Assembly (NCBI GenBank): GCA_903859415.1
Contig: CAIOMN010000144.1
Span: 1 to 39,633 of the forward strand
Direction of reading: 5' to 3'
Length of the DNA: 39,633 bases
DNA from: an uncultured Methylococcaceae bacterium
GTDB lineage: Bacteria > Pseudomonadota > Gammaproteobacteria > Methylococcales > Methylomonadaceae
The notes under the pieces are model-generated. The model had not been told where the DNA came from and did no database searches. It saw only the letters and a program-made list of their open reading frames with translations. Below are positions 23,139 to 29,176 of the stretch, one piece after another; position 1 is the first letter of the stretch, and the number at the start of each line of letters is the position of its first letter. The position numbers were made by a program, and so were the translations under genes.

Positions 23139-23966
23139 ATGAAAAAAATAAATAATGAGATAACAACCGAACAAATAAATGAGCTAAATTTAGCGTATCC
23201 AATATCGGAAGATTCTAACCGCCTTCAACTTCCACGCTTCGGATGTATTTCAAAAGATATTGTTGAGGAAACGGGATCGGGCAAGAATAAGAAGATTACA
23301 ATAATCCAACCAAGTGGCACATTCTTCACGGAGAAAGACGAAGGAGAAGTAAACGAAGACGGTAAGAAAGTGTGGACCAAAACTTACCTAGAGGGGGAGA
23401 TGCAAGATGTACAGATCGTATATCATCGCCGACAGTTGAGAAAGTTCGACTCATCCCTAGAGAAGTTTATCAGTTCGCCAATCTTCGATAATGGAGAGCA
23501 AATAATTCCGTTGTATCTTGATAAGCAAATCATACAGCGTGGCACACAAGCGCAGTTGCAGAAACTTTACCCAGCCCTGACACAGAAAGGCAAGCCGACA
23601 TCAGATCTTCGTGAAGAGACGATCCTTTACGTCATCTACAACGGCGAGTTGCACCAGATGAATCTTAGCCAGTCCTCGAAATGGGAATTCAAGTTGTACG
23701 CAAAATCCATTAACCCTTCAACAGTTGTTACAACACTAGGTAGCGTTGAAGAGACTTTTGGAAAGAACACTTATAGGAAGGTCACCTTTAAGAGTGCCGG
23801 TCTTATCAACCGCGATCAGTTTGAAGTGGTCAAAGAGAATCAGACGATTCTCAAGGCCACCGTCGAATCCGATCAGAAGTTCTTCTTAGCGGCTGGAACA
23901 CCTGATAAGGACTTCGATAAAGAAGCCGCCGAAATAGAAGCAAGCGCTACCAAAGCATTAAATTAG
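23139..23966 (+). CDS. Putative ssDNA-binding protein (275 aa)
   Basis: Beta-rich protein: LQLPRFGCISKDIVEETGSG, TIIQPSGTFFTEKDEGE, YLEGEMQDVQIVYHRRQLR, then ETILYVIYNGELHQMNLS and a charged C-terminal tail (EAAEIEASATKALN). The layout resembles phage OB-fold ssDNA-binding proteins encoded with annealing proteins and nucleases. The tail is less acidic than in T7 gp2.5. Placed between a coiled-coil accessory protein and a helicase, DNA recombination or replication is likely. Confidence 0.55.
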   Translation: MKKINNEITTEQINELNLAYPISEDSNRLQLPRFGCISKDIVEETGSGKNKKITIIQPSGTFFTEKDEGEVNEDGKKVWTKTYLEGEMQDVQIVYHRRQLRKFDSSLEKFISSPIFDNGEQIIPLYLDKQIIQRGTQAQLQKLYPALTQKGKPTSDLREETILYVIYNGELHQMNLSQSSKWEFKLYAKSINPSTVVTTLGSVEETFGKNTYRKVTFKSAGLINRDQFEVVKENQTILKATVESDQKFFLAAGTPDKDFDKEAAEIEASATKALN

Positions 23967-23982
23967 TCACACATTCTCTCTG

Positions 23983-24001
23983 CCCATGATCGCCTCATGG
24001 G
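23983..24001 (+). other. Perfect intercistronic hairpin
   Basis: CCCATGA-TCGCC-TCATGGG, 7-bp stem 17 nt after the stop at 23966, without a U-run. Similar in place to the hairpin at 22999; possibly an RNA processing or stability element separating the first genes. Confidence 0.5.
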
Positions 24002-24024
24002 TGGAATAGAGCGTATGAAAAGTT

Positions 24025-24141
24025 ATGCACCACAAAAAGAAAACTAAATTTTTAGAAAATCTTGGGTGGAATATTTATAGATTCAAGAATGAGGAAATTA
24101 TGAAGGACATAACTAAAATATTAAATGCCATCGCTCTATAA
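24025..24141 (+). pseudogene. 38-aa fragment like the C-terminus of DUF559 / Vsr-type nucleases
   Basis: KTKFLENLGWNIYRFKNEEI matches the end of DUF559 domains (pattern 'R..yLe..Gw.v.RF.n.ev..n...vl..I'). The catalytic part that should precede it is absent; upstream is a hairpin and the previous gene. It overlaps the helicase start by 17 bases. It is either a decayed nuclease remnant or a small gene that reuses this helix-strand-helix piece. Confidence 0.55.
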
Positions 24142-25261
24142 ACACCAACAGTCCTTCCTCGATAAACATTTAGACAAAGCATTGGTTTGTTTCGATGCCG
24201 GCACTGGGAAAACTTTGACCGCCGTCGAATGGCTCCGTCCACGACAAGGCAACGCCATCGTGGTTGTACCAAAAAGGATCGAGGATAAGTGGAAAAAAGA
24301 ACTGGGAGACGTGAAGGCCACAGTGATTACAAAAGAACAGTGGAAGAAGACTGACTTTATTGATCCAACAGCACTTGTTATAGATGAGGCGCAGTTTCAT
24401 TCGTCTGGGTTGTTTACTAAAGGGCGTAGTCAACTTGCGACGAAGACTTACAACTTTATCAAGAAGTATCCGAATATGCCGGTATTATTGCTCACAGCCA
24501 CGCCAGTTTCTTCAACGCCTGCAAACTTACATACACTTTTATGTTACATCGGAGTATATGTTCCATGGAATAAATGGAGAGAAGAATTTTACAACTTGAT
24601 GAGGTTACCATATTTACCACGTCCCGCGTGGATTCCTAAGCCAGACTGGCGTACTAGGATACGCCCATGGCTCTTGAAATACGCTCACATAGCTCTTATG
24701 GGAGATTGTGTGGAGTATTTACCGCCTATCACTGAAGAAGTGCTTAAAACGCCGTATAAACCGTTACAACAGTTGTCAGAATTGACTCCAATGGGGCGTT
24801 TTGTTGAAGAACACCGAAATGAACAACTAGAGAAAGGAAAGGTAATACGAGAGATCGGCGCAGAATATAGAAAAGTTATGGTTGTAGCACATTTTCGTGA
24901 ACAAATAGCCCAATTAGAAAAGGAACTGTCAAAGGACAAAAAAGTATATGTCCTACATGGAGGGGTAAAGGATCAGGAAGCCGTTATCGAACAGGCACAA
25001 GAAGATGATGAGTGTTTTTTCTTATGTCAAAATCAAGTTGGCGTTGGATTCGATGCCGACACTTTTAATGTAATGATCTTTGCTTCGCAGTCATATAGTT
25101 ATGTGTCGATGGTTCAGATGAAAGCCCGCATAAGACGTATACACGCTTTGAAACCAGTTAAATATATTTATCTACAATCAGGTCGATGTGATAAAGCAGT
25201 TTATAAACAACTTCAATTAGGAAAAGACTTCGATGTTGCCGAATTTACCAAAACAAAATAA
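24125..25261 (+). CDS. SF2 DNA helicase / SNF2-like ATPase (378 aa)
   Basis: Motif I DAGTGKT at 24-30, motif II IDEAQ at 86-90, motif III TATP at 124-127 and motif VI QMKARIRRIH at 331-340. Compact length (SNF2 cores are usually larger). Final segment has VYVLHGGVKD (motif IV) and NQVGVGFDADT (motif V). Likely remodels replication or recombination intermediates together with the overlapping nuclease gene. Start leader AACTAAAATATTAA. Confidence 0.9.
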   Translation: MPSLYKHQQSFLDKHLDKALVCFDAGTGKTLTAVEWLRPRQGNAIVVVPKRIEDKWKKELGDVKATVITKEQWKKTDFIDPTALVIDEAQFHSSGLFTKGRSQLATKTYNFIKKYPNMPVLLLTATPVSSTPANLHTLLCYIGVYVPWNKWREEFYNLMRLPYLPRPAWIPKPDWRTRIRPWLLKYAHIALMGDCVEYLPPITEEVLKTPYKPLQQLSELTPMGRFVEEHRNEQLEKGKVIREIGAEYRKVMVVAHFREQIAQLEKELSKDKKVYVLHGGVKDQEAVIEQAQEDDECFFLCQNQVGVGFDADTFNVMIFASQSYSYVSMVQMKARIRRIHALKPVKYIYLQSGRCDKAVYKQLQLGKDFDVAEFTKTK

Positions 25262-25631
25262 AAGGAAGGAAGCCTCCTTCTCCTTGAAATTCCGAGAATG
25301 GCTTATGAAGAATCCTCGCATATCCTGTTCATTCGAGATGAAGGATACTAGAGGTAAGAACTCTTTGAAGTTTAGCGAGGTCACAGATGTCCAACGCAAC
25401 TACGGCATGTCTATAAAGAGTGACAAAGGAACACTGATCCGTGTGCAAGGTTTGGCAGGTGAACCTGATTATGTGTACTTTAGAAATGCACCGTCATATT
25501 TGGTAATCAACTATCCGCAGGGATGGGTTATATTAGATATCGAAACATTCATCATGGAGGACAAACGATCAAAAGTCCGTAGTTTGTCATGGAATAGAGC
25601 CAGAGAGTTATCCACAGTTGTGGTTGCTTGA
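25233..25631 (+). CDS. PD-(D/E)XK endonuclease, resolvase-like (132 aa)
   Basis: E35-M-K37 in SFEMKDTRGKNSLKF, followed by SEVTDVQRNYG with Q54 and GEPDYVYF with D79. The order ExK, Q, then (P)D, with a final strand SYLVINYPQGWVILDI, resembles small phage Holliday-junction-resolvase-like nucleases. The first 29 bases overlap the helicase gene, so the two work together, perhaps branch migration plus cleavage. Exact substrate is unknown. Confidence 0.7.
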   Translation: MLPNLPKQNKRKEASFSLKFREWLMKNPRISCSFEMKDTRGKNSLKFSEVTDVQRNYGMSIKSDKGTLIRVQGLAGEPDYVYFRNAPSYLVINYPQGWVILDIETFIMEDKRSKVRSLSWNRARELSTVVVA

Positions 25632-25655
25632 CTTATACATACGATAGACTACAAT
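25608..25655 (+). promoter_or_regulatory. Second rightward promoter with operator and DnaA-box-like site
   Basis: TTATCCACA (25608-25616), -35 TTGACT (25628-25633), 16-bp spacer containing TACATACGATAGA (25636-25648), -10 TACAAT (25650-25655). Geometry is the same as at 22321-22368 to the base. Leader about 25 nt to the ATG at 25687. Confidence 0.8.
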
Positions 25656-25686
25656 ATCTATATATTAGTAATTAAGATAAAAATAT

Positions 25687-25830
25687 ATGTCAAAAGAAGA
25701 TAATAAACTATCGTACGAAGAAGCAGTAGATGAAGTGTTTTGTTACGGTGAAGAGCGTAGCATGATCGAGGAAGCGTTTGATGATCTAAAGGTCGAACAA
25801 CTAGCACACCTAACCGAAACACTGGCATGA
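25687..25830 (+). CDS. 47-aa acidic protein
   Basis: Begins MSKEDNKLSYEEAVDEVFCY; strongly acidic and helical. First gene after the second rightward promoter; its stop overlaps the next start as ATGA. Short acidic first-expressed proteins in phages are often host-takeover or anti-defence factors, but nothing specific can be seen. Confidence 0.65.
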   Translation: MSKEDNKLSYEEAVDEVFCYGEERSMIEEAFDDLKVEQLAHLTETLA

Positions 25831-25919
25831 CTCCAAGAGAACAAATACTATGGTTCGTCGGTTTCACCTCATTATCAATCGTCGTACTGGTCTCGTACAT
25901 AATCCTAAAAGTATCATGA
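25827..25919 (+). CDS. 30-aa single-span membrane peptide
   Basis: MTPREQILWFVG then a hydrophobic stretch ending LVSYIILKVS. Start and stop both overlap neighbours as ATGA (25827-25830 and 25916-25919), strong support for translation. Function unknown. Confidence 0.65.
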   Translation: MTPREQILWFVGFTSLSIVVLVSYIILKVS

Positions 25920-26089
25920 ACAAACTCACCAAAGACGACATTATAAATGCGTGTACGCACCTACAAACAGCCCTTTTAGAAGAATTAGAAGCTAACGAAA
26001 TGGAAGTAGAATCAAAGACTAAGAAGATAGCGGCACATTATAATGTTATGAAGGCGAAGGATAAGTTGAGAGACATTAGTAATTATTAG
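25916..26089 (+). CDS. 57-aa helical protein
   Basis: The start is placed at 25916 (MNKLTKDDIINACTHLQTAL) by ATGA overlap; the longer frame would begin inside the previous gene. Glu/Lys-rich coiled coil (LLEELEANEMEVESKTKKIA). Not recognised. Confidence 0.6.
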   Translation: MNKLTKDDIINACTHLQTALLEELEANEMEVESKTKKIAAHYNVMKAKDKLRDISNY

Positions 26090-26096
26090 CCACACC

Positions 26097-26480
26097 ATGA
26101 AAAATAATCTAACAAAGCATGTGCTGAATATCGGTAAGGAGTTTGATGAGAACTTAGTACAGATGAGTCCTCTTCGTGGACAGGATATGCACAACCGACC
26201 AGTTTTGTACGATGTCGAATATGACAGAATTGATGAAATCAAATCCCACCTTCTCCTCTCCAAGTTGAAGACTATTGAGCTGGTTAAAGAGGAGTTGGAG
26301 GTAAAGAAACTCGAATTGAAACATCAAGATACGTGCTTGGCAGTCGGCGAAAATGGCAAAATCAACGAACACTATTGCGATTGTAGATACCAAGAAATTG
26401 TGGCGTACAATAATGGTATTGTCCAAGCCATCACCCTCCTAGACACTATTATTCAAGAGATTAAATTGCAAATGAAATGA
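26097..26480 (+). CDS. 127-aa protein with a CxC site
   Basis: Helical (LLLSKLKTIELVKEELEVKK) then HQDTCLAVGENGKINEHYCDCRY with Cys/His that may bind zinc, and a C-terminal helix AITLLDTIIQEIKLQMK. The last helix is coded by a 30-bp sequence repeated exactly at 26802. Coupled to the next gene by ATGA. Not recognised. Confidence 0.6.
   Translation: MKNNLTKHVLNIGKEFDENLVQMSPLRGQDMHNRPVLYDVEYDRIDEIKSHLLLSKLKTIELVKEELEVKKLELKHQDTCLAVGENGKINEHYCDCRYQEIVAYNNGIVQAITLLDTIIQEIKLQMK
26437..26466 (+). repeat. 30-bp direct repeat, copy 1
   Basis: Identical to 26802-26831, 365 bp downstream. Here it codes LDTIIQEIK near the C-terminus of the 127-aa protein. Confidence 0.9.
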
Positions 26481-26686
26481 AAGAGATAGATATAAACAAA
26501 ATCAGAGGAAAATGGGAAGAAGTTGTTGGCATCGGAGGTACATTTAGAATAGCTGGTGGCGATGACACGATTGAGTCAGTCAAAATGGTTGCAGAAAAAG
26601 TCAACGAGATTATTAAATTTATAAATAGTTACAAAATACTTTATGAAGAAATTACAGAGACAGAAACTACAAAAAACAATGGATAG
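26477..26686 (+). CDS. 69-aa unknown protein
   Basis: Starts MKEIDINKIRGKWEEVVGIG; mixed alpha/beta, with a helix EIIKFINSYKILYEEITETE. ATGA overlap with the previous gene and 8-base overlap with the next. Not recognised. Confidence 0.55.
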   Translation: MKEIDINKIRGKWEEVVGIGGTFRIAGGDDTIESVKMVAEKVNEIIKFINSYKILYEEITETETTKNNG

Positions 26687-26792
26687 GAAGTGGTCGAACC
26701 TACAAAAACTAGGACTTCCGTATGGTATGGCATGGATTGCCAAGCATGATGAGCTAATGCAGTGGTATGAGAAAGAATTAAAAAAGATATGA
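26679..26792 (+). CDS. 37-aa protein
   Basis: MDRKWSNLQKLGLPYGMAWI, Trp-rich and basic at the end. It overlaps both neighbours (8 bases before, ATGA after). This tight packing supports translation. Not recognised. Confidence 0.5.
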   Translation: MDRKWSNLQKLGLPYGMAWIAKHDELMQWYEKELKKI

Positions 26793-27016
26793 CCTCAAAC
26801 TTCCTAGACACTATTATTCAAGAGATTAAATCAACAAATATGAAACACATATATCCACCAATCAAAGGATTGCAAGATTTAATAGACATGGTTAACAAGC
26901 AAGATGACACAGACATATCTGCACTATTTAACACAGCCTATATTCGTGGGTATGGACAAGGTTGTGAAGATACAAAGAAACATATTACTCTTATAATAAA
27001 TGCCAATAACAACTAA
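26789..27016 (+). CDS. 75-aa protein with a duplicated N-terminus
   Basis: MTSNFLDTIIQEIKSTNMKH: the first residues repeat the end of the 127-aa protein through the 30-bp direct repeat. The rest (YPPIKGLQDLIDMVNKQDDT, AYIRGYGQGCEDTKKHI) is helical. It looks like a chimera formed by recombination. Unknown function. Confidence 0.55.
   Translation: MTSNFLDTIIQEIKSTNMKHIYPPIKGLQDLIDMVNKQDDTDISALFNTAYIRGYGQGCEDTKKHITLIINANNN
26802..26831 (+). repeat. 30-bp direct repeat, copy 2
   Basis: Exact copy of 26437-26466 at the start of the 75-aa gene. Recombination between the copies would delete 365 bp and fuse the two genes in frame. Confidence 0.9.
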
Positions 27017-27017
27017 C

Positions 27018-27482
27018 ATGTTCAAAGATACAAAAGACGGCGAAACACACTCATTTGACCTACAGTTCTGTAGTCGTTGCTTAACGATGACTAATCACTT
27101 GAAAGGATTATGTCAACAGTGTTCTTATAAAATGGATACCACAAAAACAACTATGAACAAACTTAGACAGAAGATAGGACTTAGTGACTTTAAGCACGAA
27201 TGTTGCGATGGTGAGTGTAGGCATGACGACTGCTGTGGTAAAGTATCAGAGAATTGTCCTAAACCCCATGAGTGTACTGCTGGAAAGACATGTACTGATA
27301 CTGACTTCAAACTAACTGGATATAAAGGTTGCCCACACCTCCACTTAGGAGATATGCAAGCGTTCATACCTTATTTTATAAGTGATGAGTTTCCAAAGGG
27401 GAAAAGTAAGGCTAGAGGTCAGGCGATATTACATGTAGCATTATTTCTCGATTGGATGAAAAAACACACTTCAACAACATGA
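27018..27482 (+). CDS. Cys-rich zinc protein (154 aa)
   Basis: Start at 27018 is taken because it follows the previous stop by 1 nt; 27000 is an alternative. An N-terminal ribbon CSRC..CQQC, then a Cys/His-dense centre (HECCDGECRHDDCCGKVSENC, CTAGKTC) and a C-terminal folded part (GDMQAFIPYFISDEFPKGKS, ILHVALFLDWMKK). At least 13 Cys suggest several zinc sites. Coupled to the next gene by ATGA. Not recognised. Confidence 0.6.
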   Translation: MFKDTKDGETHSFDLQFCSRCLTMTNHLKGLCQQCSYKMDTTKTTMNKLRQKIGLSDFKHECCDGECRHDDCCGKVSENCPKPHECTAGKTCTDTDFKLTGYKGCPHLHLGDMQAFIPYFISDEFPKGKSKARGQAILHVALFLDWMKKHTSTT

Positions 27483-27784
27483 AAACACTACACAACGAAA
27501 AATCACCTGATGAATGTCCAGCATGTAAAGAAAGTGTCTGGGTAAATGCTGATAGACTTATGACTAGAGATGAGACTATACTTGAGGTGTTAGAATACAT
27601 CCGTACTAAGTTAGTAGGTAAATCTTACACAGACGCAAAGTATGTAGCAGATGATATAGAGGAGTATTTTGCATTAGGTACGAGAAAACTAGAAGGTTGT
27701 GAGCATGTCTGGGAAGCTGTTATAGAGGGATTTTATAGAATCGAAACATGCCGATTTTGTAAGTTGACAAGGAGTAGGGGTTAG
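27479..27784 (+). CDS. Zinc-finger protein (101 aa)
   Basis: Start 27479 by ATGA overlap; a longer in-frame start at 27452 is less likely. N-terminal CPAC, then helices (ETILEVLEYIRTKLVGKSYT), then GCEHVWEAVIEGFYRIETCRFC forming the second half of a zinc site. The last protein gene before the structured RNA. Possibly RNA- or DNA-binding. Confidence 0.6.
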   Translation: MKTLHNEKSPDECPACKESVWVNADRLMTRDETILEVLEYIRTKLVGKSYTDAKYVADDIEEYFALGTRKLEGCEHVWEAVIEGFYRIETCRFCKLTRSRG

Positions 27785-27796
27785 CTCTTTACAAAC

Positions 27797-28185
27797 GAAT
27801 GTGCATCTATTTCCCCGCCAGTTAAGGCCGAAACACAAAACTATTTCGGGTCAAACTTGGGAATGCAACCTTAAACGGGGGAACGGATGCACATTCAATC
27901 TGGTGAGCAGTCAGCAGGAGGTAGGTCGCTATAGCATATCAACGCTTGCCACCTTCTGCCGTTTGCTCATCATACATTGGAGGATAGAAATCTGCGGTTG
28001 GTGTAATCTCGCTTAATTACACTACAGGAATAGCTTACCTTACCATTTGCAATGGAGGTCGTGATTCCGCCGCAGTTTCCTGTCCTTCAATTGAACCCTA
28101 GACCGATGCTCGTGGATGGGGAATGCAATCGAAAGATTGTTTCTCGTCCCGTCCCGCATCCGTGAGCATCATTCTGGGGTTGCAA
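27797..28185 (+). ncRNA. Structured non-coding RNA of about 390 nt, class not recognised
   Basis: The 400-nt gap before the tRNA folds into consecutive helices seen directly. P1 27797-27807/27886-27896 (11 bp perfect) encloses P2 27811-27817/27876-27883 (one bulged G), P3 27822-27827/27869-27874 and P4 27828-27833/27844-27849. A second hairpin is 27901-27909/27964-27972 with 27914-27922/27951-27959 (9 bp each). A multibranch domain is closed by 27982-27987/28080-28085 and 27992-27997/28070-28075, holding hairpins 28001-28007/28016-28022 and 28027-28031/28064-28068 with 28043-28047/28051-28055. A last domain is 28094-28102/28173-28181, 28105-28111/28164-28170, 28114-28118/28157-28161 and a GAAA-capped 28126-28130/28135-28139. 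Four helices contain G.U pairs that would be A.C on the other strand, so the plus strand is the RNA. No RNase P or tmRNA signature is seen. ROOL and GOLLD RNAs are known large phage RNAs near tRNAs, but similarity to them was not recognised. A weak promoter (TTGACA at 27764) could start near P1. Confidence 0.8.
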
Positions 28186-28257
28186 TCAGGGGTAGAGTAA
28201 CGGTGACTCGTTTGCCTCATAAGCAAAAGATAGGTGGTTCGACTCCACCCTCCTGAA
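28186..28257 (+). tRNA. tRNA with CAT anticodon (Met, possibly Ile2)
   Basis: Complete cloverleaf: acceptor TCAGGGG/CTCCTGA (7 bp, one G.U), D arm GAGT/ACTC with GG in the loop, anticodon stem TTTGC/GCAAA around CTCATAA (CAT at 28218-28220), 5-nt variable loop, T arm GGTGG-TTCGACT-CCACC, discriminator A. CCA is not encoded. The first pair U1-A72 excludes the usual bacterial initiator (C1xA72 mismatch). Elongator Met and lysidine-modified Ile2 share this anticodon and cannot be separated here. Confidence 0.93.
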
Positions 28258-28258
28258 C

Positions 28259-28292
28259 AAAAAGAGCGGAAGTTCATAAAACCGCTCTTTTT
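28259..28292. terminator. Bidirectional intrinsic terminator
   Basis: AAAAAGAGCGG - 12-nt loop - CCGCTCTTTTT. The stem ends in U5 on both strands. It stops the rightward transcript after the tRNA and the long leftward transcript after the gene ending at 28313. Confidence 0.93.
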
Positions 28293-28312
28293 GCGTGTAC
28301 CCGCATAGGGCA

Positions 28313-28504
28313 CTATCTAATCCTAGCACCTGCAATAGTTACTCCGCCAGCCTTTACACGCCTATACCATATCCATAGACCTGCAACAATAGTTACAATA
28401 GTCTGAATGGCAGTAGTAACAGACGCATTATCTACTTGTACTCCGATCATTGGTAGGATTTGAACGAGTAAGATGGCGACGACCGAAGTGATTGTTTGAC
28501 TCAT
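28313..28504 (-). CDS. Holin-like two-span membrane protein (63 aa)
   Basis: Start at 28504 (MSQTITSVVAILLVQILPMI) because the upstream frame would begin before the promoter's start site. Two membrane segments (about 5-22 and 33-48, IQTIVTIVAGLWIWY) then a basic tail (RRVKAGGVTIAGARIR). This pattern is frequent in Patescibacteria and their phages and looks like a small holin. Last leftward gene, with its own extended -10 promoter. Confidence 0.7.
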   Translation of the reverse strand: MSQTITSVVAILLVQILPMIGVQVDNASVTTAIQTIVTIVAGLWIWYRRVKAGGVTIAGARIR

Positions 28505-28534
28505 AGTAGTTTGGTTACTGATAATATGTTCTAT

Positions 28535-28543
28535 ATTATACCA
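28535..28543 (-). promoter_or_regulatory. Extended -10 promoter of the holin-like gene
   Basis: TGGTATAAT on the minus strand, about 30 bases before the ATG at 28504. Leadered, unlike the TATAAT-N6-ATG cases. Confidence 0.65.
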
Positions 28544-28591
28544 TAGAAAAGAGCACAACCGTAGTTATGCTCCATGAACCCGTGTCACGAA

Positions 28592-28780
28592 CTAATCGTG
28601 ATATTGAGACGGGGGTGGAGGATAGCGAGGAGGATTATGCCTCACCCATTCCTCATGTTGCACACGACACATGGCGTCGAAGCATGAATACTTGCCATAA
28701 GAGGCGAAGAAGATAACAACCTTCTTGCCACAGAAACTACATTTCTGGAGTTCTGCTTTCATCGGTAGGTCTAACTGCAT
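28592..28780 (-). CDS. Small zinc-ribbon protein (62 aa)
   Basis: CSFCGKK and a second Cys pair in YSCFDAMCRVQHEEW form a zinc ribbon. The C-terminus is Pro-rich (HNPPRYPPPPSQYHD). The start overlaps the previous gene by 10 bases; an internal Met at residue 7 is an alternative. Unknown role. Confidence 0.55.
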   Translation of the reverse strand: MQLDLPMKAELQKCSFCGKKVVIFFASYGKYSCFDAMCRVQHEEWVRHNPPRYPPPPSQYHD

Positions 28781-29076
28781 ACTATCTGTCCTTCCTTGAT
28801 GGGGATTTTCTCAACGCAGATAAATTCCCAGCGTTGGTCAATCCATTTTTTATTGATGATTTCTGCAATGACTGGCGGGAGATGGTTTGAAAATAAGGAA
28901 TGCCAACTGTCATGTTGTCGCTTCTCGACAATACTGATGTTGCACTTTCCTTCGTCTGTGAGAACTTGTCCTCCGTTCGATTGGCACCTTAAATGATGTC
29001 GTGACTCGCCTTGACGCATTTTAAGACGCAGGCGACGATAAGCTTTCTTGCCATTACGCTTTTGTGTTCGTGTCAT
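28771..29076 (-). CDS. Small HNH-like endonuclease (101 aa)
   Basis: Basic N-terminus (MTRTQKRNGKKAYRRLRLKM) then SRHHLRCQSNGG, N of CNISIVEKRQHDSWHSLFSN and a C-terminal helix. The order HH...GG...N...H..WH.LF.N is seen in small HNH-type proteins of phages and Patescibacteria. It is unrelated to the two NUMOD/HNH proteins. No zinc knuckle is seen. It may act in packaging or recombination. Confidence 0.6.
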   Translation of the reverse strand: MTRTQKRNGKKAYRRLRLKMRQGESRHHLRCQSNGGQVLTDEGKCNISIVEKRQHDSWHSLFSNHLPPVIAEIINKKWIDQRWEFICVEKIPIKEGQIVCS

Positions 29077-29114
29077 AGGTTTTGAAAGAACATTCCCAAC
29101 TTCATGCTGAGAGT

Positions 29115-29166
29115 GAGAGGTCTAGAAGTGAATATGGCTTAAGATATTGTAGACTTTAGACCCCTC
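29115..29166 (-). other. Imperfect hairpin between peptidase and HNH-like genes
   Basis: Arms 29115-29129 and 29153-29166 (GGTCTA/TAGACC core, then AAGT/ACTT and GAG/CTC). On the minus strand a G.U pair and one bulge are tolerated; no U-run follows. The rest of the 100-nt gap holds nothing convincing. Confidence 0.35.
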
Positions 29167-29176
29167 GCCCTTAGCA

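Noticed and set aside
27801-28016. 71-codon plus-strand ORF
   Set aside because: It lies fully inside the structured RNA helices, has no leader like the other genes and a composition unlike them.
27797-28257. tmRNA, RNase P RNA or group I intron
   Set aside because: No tmRNA Ala-type acceptor or tag frame, no conserved RNase P P4 or CR motifs and no group I P/Q/R/S elements were seen; the tRNA at the end is complete by itself.
28098-28313. 71-codon minus-strand ORF
   Set aside because: It is antisense to the RNA and the tRNA and runs across the bidirectional terminator.
29077-29110. 10-codon leader peptide before the HNH-like gene with ATGA overlap
   Set aside because: Too short to separate from chance, although the overlap resembles the other coupled genes.
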